Program-made: the position numbers and the translations under genes | Origin: VXNE01 sp965200505 | Lineage (GTDB): Bacteria; Pseudomonadota; Gammaproteobacteria; Pseudomonadales; Azotimanducaceae | Assembly: GCA_965200505.1 (NCBI GenBank) | Contig: OZ241343.1 | Span: forward strand, 1,240,001 to 1,304,000 | Length of the DNA: 64,000 nucleotides | Direction: 5' to 3' | Shown: piece after piece, positions 23,634 to 31,993 of the stretch | How positions within the stretch are numbered: the first letter of the stretch is position 1 | Layout of the letters: each line of letters starts with the position of its first letter | The notes under the pieces: generated by a model | What the model saw: the letters and a program-made list of their open reading frames with translations, nothing else | What the model was told of the DNA's origin: nothing | Database searches by the model: none

Positions 23634-24899
23634 TTGTACGTCTTGGAGCTGAACGATGCCGAGCTGACGCTGTCCAGTGCTGGCGAGGTGTTGTTTCAAG
23701 AACCGGCCGTGGCTTCATTGGCAGGGCGCGAGCCGGTGTTCGGCGCCGCCGCGCTGGCCATGGCGCGCTTGCATCCACGCCACACCGAGAGCCAATACTT
23801 GGGCCGCATGAATGCGGACCCGGTGACGCCCGGTGCCCCGGGCATCGCCAATCAGGCGGACTTGGTCTATCGGCACCTCAAGCGGTTGAAGGCCGCGGCG
23901 AGCCTGTCCGACGACGAACCGGTGGCCGCGCTGGTGCCGAGCGCCAGCACACCGGAGCAGCTTTCCCTCTTGCTCGGCATCGCCCAGGAAGCGCGGCTTG
24001 CGGTGGTGGCGCTGATCGACGCCGCGGTGGCCGCGGCGGCGGTGACGCCGCTGGCCGATCGCGCCCAGGTGGTGGATGTGGCGCTGCACCGCGCACAGTT
24101 GACGAAATTGGTCGTGGCGGAAACCGTGATGCGGGAAGCCGCCGAGGAGGAGGTGGAGGCCGGCGTCCTGCGCCTCGTGGAGGGTTGGGTCGATGCGGTG
24201 GCGGACCGATTCGTGGCGGAGACCCGGTTCGACCCGCTGCGCGTGGCCGAGACGGAACAACAGGTGTTCGATCAGGTTTATGCATGTGCTGCGGACGCGG
24301 CCAGTCGCAGTGAGCGGGAACTGGTCGTGGAGACTGAACACCGCGGCAACGTGCGCACGGTGGCGTTGCCTTGGGGGGTGCTCGCGGAGAAGTCTCGACA
24401 GCGCTACGAGCGCCTCGTGCAGCGCTTGAGCCCGGGCACCCAAGTGTTGTTGACCGAGCGCACGGCGCGGTTGCCGGGGCTGCTCGAACTCCTCGGCGCG
24501 GCCGGCCACGAGGTGCTTTCGTTGCCGGCCGCGGCGCCCCGTGACGGTGCCCGCAGCGTGGCGGCGCTGCCGGCCGCGGCGGCCGGCGTGAGCTTCGTCA
24601 CGGCCCTGCCGCGCCACGCGGCGCCGCAGCCCACGGCGGCCCCCTTGGGAACGCATCTGCTTTGCGGGAATGTGGCGGTGCCGCTCGCCGAGGCGTTTGA
24701 CGCGCGGCGTTGGCCGGAAGCCGCCGGCGCCGCGTTCCGCATCGTGTGGCGCGCCGGAGGGCACCATGTGCTGCCCAACGGCGGAGCCGCCGTGAGCGTC
24801 GATGGCCGCCGCGTCGATGGCGCGGCACCGGCGGCGTTGGGCACCACCATAGAAAGCGGTGGACGCGAGTTCCGCGTCGTGCGCGTCATCGGGGGATGA
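23634..24899 (+). CDS. Actin/Hsp70-like ATPase-fold protein with FHA-like end (cluster gene 8)
   Basis: 421 aa from a TTG at 23634, 2 bp after the upstream stop; a GTG at 23589 inside the previous gene would also be in frame. The start LYVLELNDAELTLSSAGEVLFQEPAVA followed by EPVFGAAALAMARL has the phosphate-loop-like strand order seen in MreB/Hsp70-like proteins, and QVVDVALHRAQLTKLVVAE could be the second subdomain. The final part (PNGGAAVSVDGRRVDGAAPAALGTTIESGGREFRVVRV) resembles the last strands of an FHA domain. It is soluble and cytoplasmic. If it binds ATP, it would be the cytoplasmic control or energy partner of the channel. Fold assignment is by pattern only. Confidence 0.55.
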   Translation: MYVLELNDAELTLSSAGEVLFQEPAVASLAGREPVFGAAALAMARLHPRHTESQYLGRMNADPVTPGAPGIANQADLVYRHLKRLKAAASLSDDEPVAALVPSASTPEQLSLLLGIAQEARLAVVALIDAAVAAAAVTPLADRAQVVDVALHRAQLTKLVVAETVMREAAEEEVEAGVLRLVEGWVDAVADRFVAETRFDPLRVAETEQQVFDQVYACAADAASRSERELVVETEHRGNVRTVALPWGVLAEKSRQRYERLVQRLSPGTQVLLTERTARLPGLLELLGAAGHEVLSLPAAAPRDGARSVAALPAAAAGVSFVTALPRHAAPQPTAAPLGTHLLCGNVAVPLAEAFDARRWPEAAGAAFRIVWRAGGHHVLPNGGAAVSVDGRRVDGAAPAALGTTIESGGREFRVVRVIGG

Positions 24900-24902
24900 G
24901 CC

Positions 24903-25985
24903 ATGGCGCGGCGGCGGCGCTTGGACGCTTTCTCGCTCGCGTTTCTGGACGTGATGTCCTGCGGCTTCGGCGCCGTGGTGCTGATCTTCCTCATCATCGA
25001 GCATTCGGTCAGCGACTCGGTGCAGGCGTTGGATCGGGATCTCTTGTCTGAGATACGGCTGCTCGATTACGAACTGGACGCTGGTCGGCCCAACTTGGTC
25101 GATTTGGAGCAGCGCCTTGAGGCGTTGCGGCGCCGGGTCGGCGAGGCGCGACGGCAACGTCTCGCCGCGGTGGCGGACATCGAACGCCGCAAGGATGCGC
25201 TGCAGGACTTGGAGGCCGAGACCATCGCCCGCCAAGAGAGCGTCGAAGCGCTCAAGGCGGATGTCGAGACCCGACAGCGTGAGGTGGAGCGGCTGCGCGC
25301 CATCGAGGAGGAGAACGCCGGGCGGGCGCCGATCTTCGTGGCGGGGGAGGGCGACCGGCAATACCTCACCGGCCTTTTCGTCGGCGGCACCCACATCCTC
25401 ATCGCGTTGGACGCCTCGGCGAGCATGCTCGACGCCACCCTCGTCAACGTCATCCGGCGCCGCAACATGAGCACCGAGCGGCAACTGCAGGCACCGAAGT
25501 GGCAACGCGCCGTGCGCACCGTGGAATGGCTGGCGGCGCAGTTGCCCATCGACAGCGTGTTTCAGGTCTTCCTCTTCAACACCGAGGCGAAGAGCGCGTT
25601 GGGCTCCCCGGAATGGCGTGACACAACGGACGCCGACGCGCTGGCGGACGCCATCGAGCGCATCGCCGCCACCGCGCCGAACGGCGGCACCAGCTTGGAG
25701 AACCTTTTCGTCGCCGTCAGCGAGCTGAACCCGCCGCCGGACAACCTGTTCCTCATCGTCGATAGCCTGCCCACCCAAGGCGCCAATGCCCCCCGCGCCG
25801 CCACGGTGACGGGTCGCCAACGCATGGCGCACTTCGAGGATGCGGCGCGGCGGGTGCCTTCCGACCTGCCCGTGAATGTCATCATGTTCCCGATGGAAGG
25901 CGACCCATCGGCCTCGGCGGCCTATTGGTCGCTGGCGCAGAACACCGGCGGCGCGTACTTGGCGCCCTCCAAGGATTGGCCGTGA
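24903..25985 (+). CDS. von Willebrand A protein with ExbD-like anchor, no. 1 (cluster gene 9)
   Basis: 360 aa. The N-terminus FSLAFLDVMSCGFGAVVLIFLI (about 10-31) is one membrane helix with an Asp (D16) at its beginning. A long coiled coil (about 45-138) leads to a vWA domain with a MIDAS-type DASAS (D170, S172, S174), a TAPNGGTSLE Thr loop and a strand DNLFLIVDSLPT. The MIDAS is DxSxS complete. The protein would be inner-membrane anchored with the vWA domain in the periplasm. It shares the anchor motif with the next gene (4-base overlap GTGA). Confidence 0.85.
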   Translation: MARRRRLDAFSLAFLDVMSCGFGAVVLIFLIIEHSVSDSVQALDRDLLSEIRLLDYELDAGRPNLVDLEQRLEALRRRVGEARRQRLAAVADIERRKDALQDLEAETIARQESVEALKADVETRQREVERLRAIEEENAGRAPIFVAGEGDRQYLTGLFVGGTHILIALDASASMLDATLVNVIRRRNMSTERQLQAPKWQRAVRTVEWLAAQLPIDSVFQVFLFNTEAKSALGSPEWRDTTDADALADAIERIAATAPNGGTSLENLFVAVSELNPPPDNLFLIVDSLPTQGANAPRAATVTGRQRMAHFEDAARRVPSDLPVNVIMFPMEGDPSASAAYWSLAQNTGGAYLAPSKDWP

Positions 25986-26992
25986 AGCGCGTCAAGCGCC
26001 GCGCTGTGGAGGAGTTCAGCCTGTCCTTCTTGGACGTGATCTGCTGTGGCTTCGGTGCCATCGTGCTGCTGCTGATCGTCACCTCCACGGTGCAGCAGAC
26101 GGTGCTTGAGGAGACGAGCCTCGATCTGGATGGCCAAGTGGCCAAGCGGCGCGACGCCGTGCATGTGCTGCGTGGCCAGACGCGCACGCTGACGCGGCAA
26201 GTGACGGACGGCCAAGCCCAGCTAGACGAAGACTTGGCGGAACTGGCGAAGTCTCGCCGCGAACTCTCCGAGATTCTCGGCCGCTACGCCACCACGAGCG
26301 AACAAGCCGACACCCAAGCCGAAGCGCGGAGTGAATTGGCCGCGGCGCGGCAGAGCCTCACGGACGAAATGACGCGCCTGCTCGGCGCCGGCTTCGAACG
26401 CCAAGACAACGTGATCGGCGGCATCACGGTGGATTCGGAGTACATCATCTTCGTCATCGACACCTCCGGCAGCATGCAGCGGTTCGCATGGGGCGCAGTG
26501 GTGCGCAAGCTCGGCGAGACCCTGCAGATCTACCCGACCGTGAAGGGCATCCAAGTGCTGAACGACATGGGCGACTACATGTTCAGCAACTTCCGCGACC
26601 GCTGGATTCCCGATTCGCCGACGCGCCGGGAAGCCATCATGCGGCGTTTGGAGACGTGGACGCCGTTCAGTAACTCAAGCCCGGTGGAGGGCATCGAAAA
26701 GGCCATCATGCAGTTCTGGGCGCCGGACAAGAAGATCAGCATCTATGTGTTCGGCGACGACTACAGCGGCGGTTCCATCGAGGAGGTGGTCGATACGGTG
26801 GATCGCATCAACCGCGCCGACGAGACCGGCGAGCGGCGTGTGCGCATCCACGCGGTGGGCTTCCCGGTGATCTTCATGGCCGCCGCCCCGCGCCAGCAAC
26901 AATCCGCCTACCGCTTCGCCGCCCTGATGCGCGAACTCACCTGGCGCAACAACGGCACCTTCGTGGGGCTGGGGCTGGACGAACTGCAGTGA
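25982..26992 (+). CDS. von Willebrand A protein with ExbD-like anchor, no. 2 (cluster gene 10)
   Basis: 336 aa from the GTG at 25982, which overlaps the stop of the previous gene (GTGA). The anchor FSLSFLDVICCGFGAIVLLLIV has the same pattern as in gene 9, with D18 in place of D16. A coiled coil (about 50-130) follows, then a vWA domain with a full MIDAS motif DTSGSM (D160) and VEGIEKAIMQFWAPDKKISIYVFGDDYSGG. It is the last gene of the cluster; about 30 bp later a new promoter begins. Two non-identical vWA subunits could form a heterodimer inside the channel pentamer. No terminator hairpin is visible after it. Confidence 0.85.
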   Translation: MKRVKRRAVEEFSLSFLDVICCGFGAIVLLLIVTSTVQQTVLEETSLDLDGQVAKRRDAVHVLRGQTRTLTRQVTDGQAQLDEDLAELAKSRRELSEILGRYATTSEQADTQAEARSELAAARQSLTDEMTRLLGAGFERQDNVIGGITVDSEYIIFVIDTSGSMQRFAWGAVVRKLGETLQIYPTVKGIQVLNDMGDYMFSNFRDRWIPDSPTRREAIMRRLETWTPFSNSSPVEGIEKAIMQFWAPDKKISIYVFGDDYSGGSIEEVVDTVDRINRADETGERRVRIHAVGFPVIFMAAAPRQQQSAYRFAALMRELTWRNNGTFVGLGLDELQ

Positions 26993-27023
26993 GGAGGCAT
27001 CAAGGCGGCGATGGCGCCGGCGG

Positions 27024-27060
27024 TTGACAGTCACCAGTAACTGGTGTTTGATACAGTATC
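27024..27060 (+). promoter_or_regulatory. Promoter with two palindromic operators before the restriction-modification gene
   Basis: TTGACA (27024-27029) and TTTGAT (27047-27052) at 17 bp form a good sigma-70 promoter. The spacer holds a perfect palindrome CACCAGTAACTGGTG (27032-27046). A second perfect palindrome GATACAGTATC (27050-27060) covers the end of the -10 box. A bound repressor would block RNA polymerase directly. The start codon at 27138 lies about 80 bases downstream. Tight control is common for restriction-modification genes, but no controller gene is visible next to it. Confidence 0.65.
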
Positions 27061-27137
27061 TCGACGCAGGGGGCGCACGGGCCCTGATGGGCAGCAGATT
27101 GGGGCGGTCTCGCTGCGGCGCGAATTTGAGGGGGCCA

Positions 27138-29456
27138 ATGGCGAACGAAAGGGCAACTGAGAGCTTCGTGCGACGCCGCTTTGAGGCGCGTGATGGCGTG
27201 GTGCTCGAAGAGCAGCAGTCGGCGTCCCCAAGGATCCAGAAGCTCCTCAAGGGCGCGTCCAAGTCGGGCGTAGGGCGCGGGTACCCGGACTTCATCGTCC
27301 AGCTGAGCGACGCACCTGACCTGCTCATCGTGATCGAGTGCAAGGCGTCGCATCGCATGCACGAGAGCGAGTCCCATGCTAGGCCCGCGGACTACGCCGT
27401 TGACGGTGCGCTGTTGTACGCCGACTACCTCCGCAAGGAGTTCGATGTGCTGGCCATTGGAGTCAGCGGCAGCGGCAAGAGCGTTCGCGTCTCGCACTAT
27501 CTCCACCTGAAATCGGCGCCGTCGCCGAAGCCGGCGTTCGGAGACGAACTGCTCCCGCCCGCCGACTATGTAGCCGGCTACAGGAACGACCCGGAGAAGT
27601 ACCGGCAGGATTACGACGCTTTGGAGACCTACATTCGGCAACTCAATACTACGCTGCACACGCTCAAGGTGTCCGAGAGCAATCGCTCGCTCTTGGTGAG
27701 CGCCGTGCTCATCGCCTTGGAGCGCCCGACATTCGCGCACGGGTTCGCCGCCGAAGACGATCCGAAGAGGCTGGCGAAGTTCCTTGTGGAATCGGCGCTA
27801 GGCAACCTGGAGCAAGTGGGTGTGGACGGTCGCCGCTTGGAGATGCTGCGCCAGGAGATCGGATTCCTGCCATTGGCGCCGGTGCTCACCAGCAGGCACA
27901 ACGCGTTGAAGGAGATCGTCCAAGGCATCGACGAGGAGATCAACTCCTTCGTCAAAACGCACAAGTATCGAGACGTGCTCGGGTCAATCTACGTGGAGTT
28001 CCTTCGTTATGCCAACAGCGACAAGGGCCTCGGCATCGTGTTGACGCCACCGCACATCACCGAGCTGTTCGCCGATCTTGCCGACGTCAACGCCGAGTCC
28101 ATCGTTTACGACAACTGCGCGGGCACGGGCGGTTTCCTCATCAGCGCCATGCAGCGGATGATCGAGGACGCCAAGGGCAACAAGCGCGTCGAGCGACGCA
28201 TCAAGCAATCGCAGTTGTTTGGCGTGGAACTTCAGCCGAACATCTTCGCACTGGCGGTTGCCAACATGCACGTCCATCAGGACGGCAAATCCAATATCGA
28301 GCCGGGCGACTGTTTTGACGAAGATATTGTCCGCAAGATGCGCAAGCGTAAACCCACTGTAGGTTTGCTCAATCCGCCCTACAAGGCAGACAAAAAGCAA
28401 GACACCGACGAGCTCCGTTTCGTGTTGAACAATCTCGACTGCCTCGTTCAAGGCGGGCGCTGCATCGCCTTGGTGCCGATGCAGTGTGCGTTATCGACGC
28501 AGCGAGCGGTCGTGGAGCAGAAAGAGCAGCTTATGCGCAAGCACACGCTCGATGCGGTGCTATCTCTTCCGAACGAGCTGTTCTTCAACTCCAACGTTGG
28601 TGTCGTCTCCTGCGCGATGGTGTTCACCGCGCATCGGGCCCATCCATAGAATAAAGAAGTGTTCCTCGGTTACTTCAAGGATGATGGTTTCGAGAAGCGC
28701 AAGATTGGTGGCCGCTACGACGCACACGGCCATTGGGAAGACATCAAGGAGAAGTGGATCACCCACGCGGTGAACCACACGGAAAAGGCCGGCCTATGTG
28801 TAAACGCGCCCCTGTCGCCAACTGACGAGTGGGCAGCCGAGGCATACATGGACACGGACTACGCCATCCTCACTAGGGCGATGTTCGAGGACACCTTGCA
28901 CACCTACACTACCTATTTGTTCGGCAGTCGGTTGCTGAATCGGGTATCCGATGCGGCCGCGGCCAATGGACAAGCGGTGCTCGACGTCAGTAAGTGGCGG
29001 CGGTTTCCCATCGTCAGCCTCTTCACCGTTCGCGGATCGAAGACCACGCCGCCGCGGGAGGTCGCCGCCCTACCGCCGGGCGACCATCCCTATGTGGCCA
29101 CTCAAGCCACCAACAACGGCGTCGCTGGTTTCTACGACCACTACACTGAAGACGGTGGCGTGTTGACCATCGACAGTGCAGTCATGGGTTACTGCTCGTA
29201 CCAAGCGAGACCATTCTCGGCATCCGATCATGTGGAAGTGCTGGCACCCAAGTTCCGCATGAGCCCATTGGCAGCGCTGTTTCTGGTGACTTTGCTGAAC
29301 GTGGAGCAGTATCGATACAACTACGGCAGGAAGTGCAGCCAGAAACGGTTGCGCCACACCTCGATCGCCTTGCCGGCAACACCCAACGACACCCCAAACT
29401 GGCGCTGGATGGAGCGCTTCATGCAGACACTGCCTTACTCGGCCAACTTGCAGTGA
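27138..29456 (+). pseudogene. Type IIG-like restriction-modification gene (nuclease + N6-adenine methylase + specificity domain), interrupted by a TAG
   Basis: The ATG at 27138 follows GAGGGGG. Residues 50-69 carry a PD-(D/E)XK nuclease site (GYPDFIV ... LLIVIECKA). The methylase has the SAM-binding motif VYDNCAGTGGFL (about 325) and the catalytic NPPY (N412). At 28647-28649 a single TAG (codon 504) stops the frame, but the same frame goes on: NKEVFLGYFKDDGFEKRK, then a target-recognition region (KWRRFPIVSLFTVRGSK, PYVATQATNNGVAGFYDHYTEDGGVLTIDSAV) until 29456. A GTG at 28659 could restart translation of the second part (265 aa). If both parts are made they could work as separate subunits; otherwise the enzyme is dead. 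No other frameshift is seen, so the stop looks recent. Confidence 0.8.
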
Positions 29457-29479
29457 CCAGCCAGCAGTGAGCGCGGGCG

Positions 29480-30151
29480 TTAGAGCCTTTTGCCGGATGC
29501 TCGGACTTTTCGGAACGTCAACGAGATGCGACGTTTGCGCGGGCGACGCTCGCCGCCTTCCTCAAGCGGCGGGTCGGACTGCCGCTTTCTGATCTCGTGC
29601 TTCCACTGGTATCTGGCCTCGCCCCGCATGATGGCCGCGCTCCGTCGTTCGAGCAGCACCTCCACTCGCTTGCGTCCGTCGCCTCTTTCGCCGCGGGGAG
29701 CGTGAAAGGCCATCTCCCACGACTCCAGCAAGCTGATCGTGGCGATGACGTCCGAGAAGCCCGGCACATCGATATGCGGCGCGATGCCTTGCCCCGCCTC
29801 GTATTCGTTGATGATGGTTTGGTCGGGTAGCTGCGGCACGAGTTTCTTTTGGAAGAGGCGCTCGGCCAGCTCCGCCAGTTCCACCGGCAGCTCGCCGAGA
29901 TGCATCGAAGCATCCACTTCGCGGGCCTTGTAGTCGTAGCGCCAGCCGTAGTGCTGCACCCGCCTCTTCAGTGCGCTGCTCCACGCTTGTTGGTCGATCC
30001 ATTCGATGAGGCGTCGTTCGTGTGCTTCATCAAGGAAATCCGGCACATAGATCAGGCCGGGAATGTTGGATTGAGGTGCGGGGGCTTGCACGACGGGAGG
30101 CGGCACCTCCTCGCCCTGCTCGGTGTTCCAGAACTCCTTTTGTACGGGCAT
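29480..30151 (-). CDS. AlkB-like 2-oxoglutarate/Fe(II) dioxygenase
   Basis: 223 aa. The AlkB-like fold is shown by IPGLIYVPDFLDEAHERRLIEWID, the segment LPDQTIINEYEAGQGIAPHIDVPGFSDVIATISL containing the iron-binding HxD (PHID), the later KHEI His and the final RRISLTFRKVR with the Arg that binds 2-oxoglutarate. Bacterial relatives repair methylated bases or act on RNA or protein. Strand and position, tail to tail with the restriction-modification gene, do not prove a link, although a demethylase beside a DNA methylase is notable. Confidence 0.85.
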   Translation of the reverse strand: MPVQKEFWNTEQGEEVPPPVVQAPAPQSNIPGLIYVPDFLDEAHERRLIEWIDQQAWSSALKRRVQHYGWRYDYKAREVDASMHLGELPVELAELAERLFQKKLVPQLPDQTIINEYEAGQGIAPHIDVPGFSDVIATISLLESWEMAFHAPRGERGDGRKRVEVLLERRSAAIMRGEARYQWKHEIRKRQSDPPLEEGGERRPRKRRISLTFRKVRASGKRL

Positions 30152-30232
30152 GGTTCGGTGCCATGTCGCCTTGCACGGATGCTGTATATAAAATCACTAT
30201 TCGGCGCTTGCCGCAACCGCGTCCCGCCGGCT

Positions 30233-31636
30233 TCAGCCATCCACCAGCCACGCCAACAGCGCCGTGGGCACCGCAACCACCTTGTCGTCACGCAGATCCA
30301 ATTCGGAGCGGGTGGCCACGATGCCGCGCCAGGGGGATGCGGCCAGTGTTTGCGCGTCGCGCTTCCAGCGTCCGTCCACGAACTTGGATTCGATGGCGAA
30401 GTCGCCGAACGCGGGGCCCACGAAGTCGATTTCGCGGCGCGTGTTGGAACGGTGGTGCAACACCGCCGCGAAATCCACGAGGGCGCCGGGCTGCTCCCGC
30501 TCGGCGGCCCGCAGCAGCGCCATGCCGAGCTGCTGTTCGGAGAGTTGCGAATCGTCAGGTGGCGATCCCCCAAGCTGTGCATAGATCGGGTCGAGGAAGT
30601 AGAACTTGCCGCGCGCGTTCAACTTCGGTCGCAGGTGGTGTTCCCGATGGCAAGGCCACACGACGAACGCCTCTCGCAGTTCCTCGAAACGACGGCGCAC
30701 GGTCGGTTGTGCCATGTCGAGATCGTCGGCCAAGGCGGCGTAGTTCACCGGGGAGCACAGGCCATCCGCGACGCGGCGCAAGAACGAGGCGGTCTGAGTG
30801 CGCGACCAGTCGGCTCTGCGGAAGGCGTCGCCATGAATGACGTCCAGCAACGCCCTCGGCAGCGAGTCTGCCACGTCGCGGGATGTGAGGAATCCGCTGA
30901 GCGCCCCGGGAAACCCGCCCACCCGCAGGTAGGCATCCCACCGCGAGACTAGCCAATCCAACCAAGGCGTTAGCGCTTGGCAGGCGGCCGCGAGTTGCCC
31001 CGGCGTCAATCCGGCCACTGTCAACGGCCCGATGTCGGTGGGGGGCACCTGTTCGGCGGCGCCATTCGCGAGCGAAGCGAAGGTGCGAAAGCCCATGGGC
31101 AGCAGGAAGCGGTCGGGTACACGCCCCGGCCCCCGCCGTCCAGCCAGCGCCTTGGTGGCGGCCGTGAGGTCGGCGGCCGAAGAGCCACTCAACACCACGG
31201 TGTCCGTGCGGAACGCCGCGTCGTTGTCACGCAGCCACTTGACGCGCTCCGGCCAACCGTCCTTGATGCTGGTGATCTCGTCGATGAACCAGTGGCGGTG
31301 CCCTGCCGGCGTCAATTGATCCGCCGCGTGTACCACCCGCGCCAAATCCGCCGCGCGCCAGCCGTCCGCCGCCACATGCACGATGCTGCGCGGTGCGACG
31401 CCGCCGGCGATCAGCGCTTCAATGGTGCGCTTGATCTCGACGGACTTGCCGACGCGCCGCGGCCCGCGCAACGTCGTGAGGCTGCCGCGGGGAAGCGCGG
31501 CCAGAACGCCGGCCGTGTGGCGAAACGCCGCTTGAGCGGCCTCCCGCAAGTCCGGGTCGTTCCGCGTCCAGCCCTTGGGCTCACGCCACCAACGATTGGT
31601 GGCCACGAGCAACTGTTGGATTTCGCCTTGCCGCAT
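30233..31636 (-). CDS. AAA ATPase with DUF4143-like nuclease end
   Basis: 467 aa. Walker A is TLRGPRRVGKSVEIKRTI (about residue 55) and Walker B HWFIDEITSIKDGW (about 135). A winged helix in the middle (DDLDMAQPTVRRRFEELREAFVV) and the end (RREIDFVGPAFGDFAIESKFVDGRW) follow the layout of ATPases with a C-terminal PD-(D/E)XK-like domain, where D...ESK form the acidic site. Such genes occur in many bacteria as scattered families of unknown role. Two related genes are in this window (14887 and 42185, both reverse strand). A duplicated palindrome module lies upstream. Confidence 0.8.
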   Translation of the reverse strand: MRQGEIQQLLVATNRWWREPKGWTRNDPDLREAAQAAFRHTAGVLAALPRGSLTTLRGPRRVGKSVEIKRTIEALIAGGVAPRSIVHVAADGWRAADLARVVHAADQLTPAGHRHWFIDEITSIKDGWPERVKWLRDNDAAFRTDTVVLSGSSAADLTAATKALAGRRGPGRVPDRFLLPMGFRTFASLANGAAEQVPPTDIGPLTVAGLTPGQLAAACQALTPWLDWLVSRWDAYLRVGGFPGALSGFLTSRDVADSLPRALLDVIHGDAFRRADWSRTQTASFLRRVADGLCSPVNYAALADDLDMAQPTVRRRFEELREAFVVWPCHREHHLRPKLNARGKFYFLDPIYAQLGGSPPDDSQLSEQQLGMALLRAAEREQPGALVDFAAVLHHRSNTRREIDFVGPAFGDFAIESKFVDGRWKRDAQTLAASPWRGIVATRSELDLRDDKVVAVPTALLAWLVDG

Positions 31637-31686
31637 GAATCGCTCGCCGCTTCGACTGGCGCACCTCGCTCTGGGCGACGCCCGTT

Positions 31687-31740
31687 CGATAAAGTATGCA
31701 TAATCGAACGTCTATGTCACGAAAAAGTATACTTTTGTGA
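31687..31740. repeat. Palindrome-bearing direct repeat, copy 1
   Basis: A 54-bp module: CGATAAAGTATGCATAATC, then AACG, a variable ten bases, then GAAAAAGTATACTTTT. It contains the palindrome AAAAGTATACTTTT (31723-31736) and the ATGCAT core. It is 51 bp upstream of the ATPase start on the reverse strand, so it is a candidate control region for that gene. This part of the window (31637-31993, 357 bp) has no gene; it holds these repeats only. Its AT-rich bases stand out from the GC-rich surroundings. Confidence 0.7.
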
Positions 31741-31827
31741 ATCGAAAACGGGGAGAGTTCGTCTGTCTGGCCGCATGGAACCTTCTTGCCACCCACTGGC
31801 GCGACCCGCTTAAGCGGGCACATTCGA

Positions 31828-31881
31828 CGATAAAGTATGCATAATCCAACGGACACATGGCGAAAAAGTATACTTTTTCGG
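31828..31881. repeat. Palindrome-bearing direct repeat, copy 2
   Basis: The second copy, 141 bp after the first, matches without gaps except in the variable ten bases. Here the palindrome is longer and perfect: CGAAAAAGTATACTTTTTCG (31861-31880). Repetition of both the ATGCAT part and the GTATAC part at the same spacing points to protein binding sites. Located between the ATPase gene and the divergent membrane-fusion-protein gene, it could control either. Confidence 0.7.
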
Positions 31882-31993
31882 GTCATGCCGGGGCGAAAAT
31901 CGCTGCAACTCCCTGGCCACCGTGCTTGGAACGCTCCGCTGCCGGGCGGTGCTAGCATCGCTTCTTGGCTCGCTACAGTTCGGAACGCCCCGC

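Noticed and set aside
23715..25832. Long reverse-strand open frame opposite the actin-like and vWA genes
   Set aside because: Same GC-driven artefact; the forward proteins have a full MIDAS motif, coiled coil and anchor.
15076..26992. Zorya defence system or Tol-Pal
   Set aside because: There is a MotA/TolQ-like protein, but no ZorB/OmpA-type partner, no ZorC/D helicase-nuclease, no TolA, TolB or Pal.
28647..28649. Pyrrolysine or other recoding at the TAG
   Set aside because: No pyl genes or recoding element visible; TAG is used as the ordinary stop of other genes here (e.g. 22476-22478).
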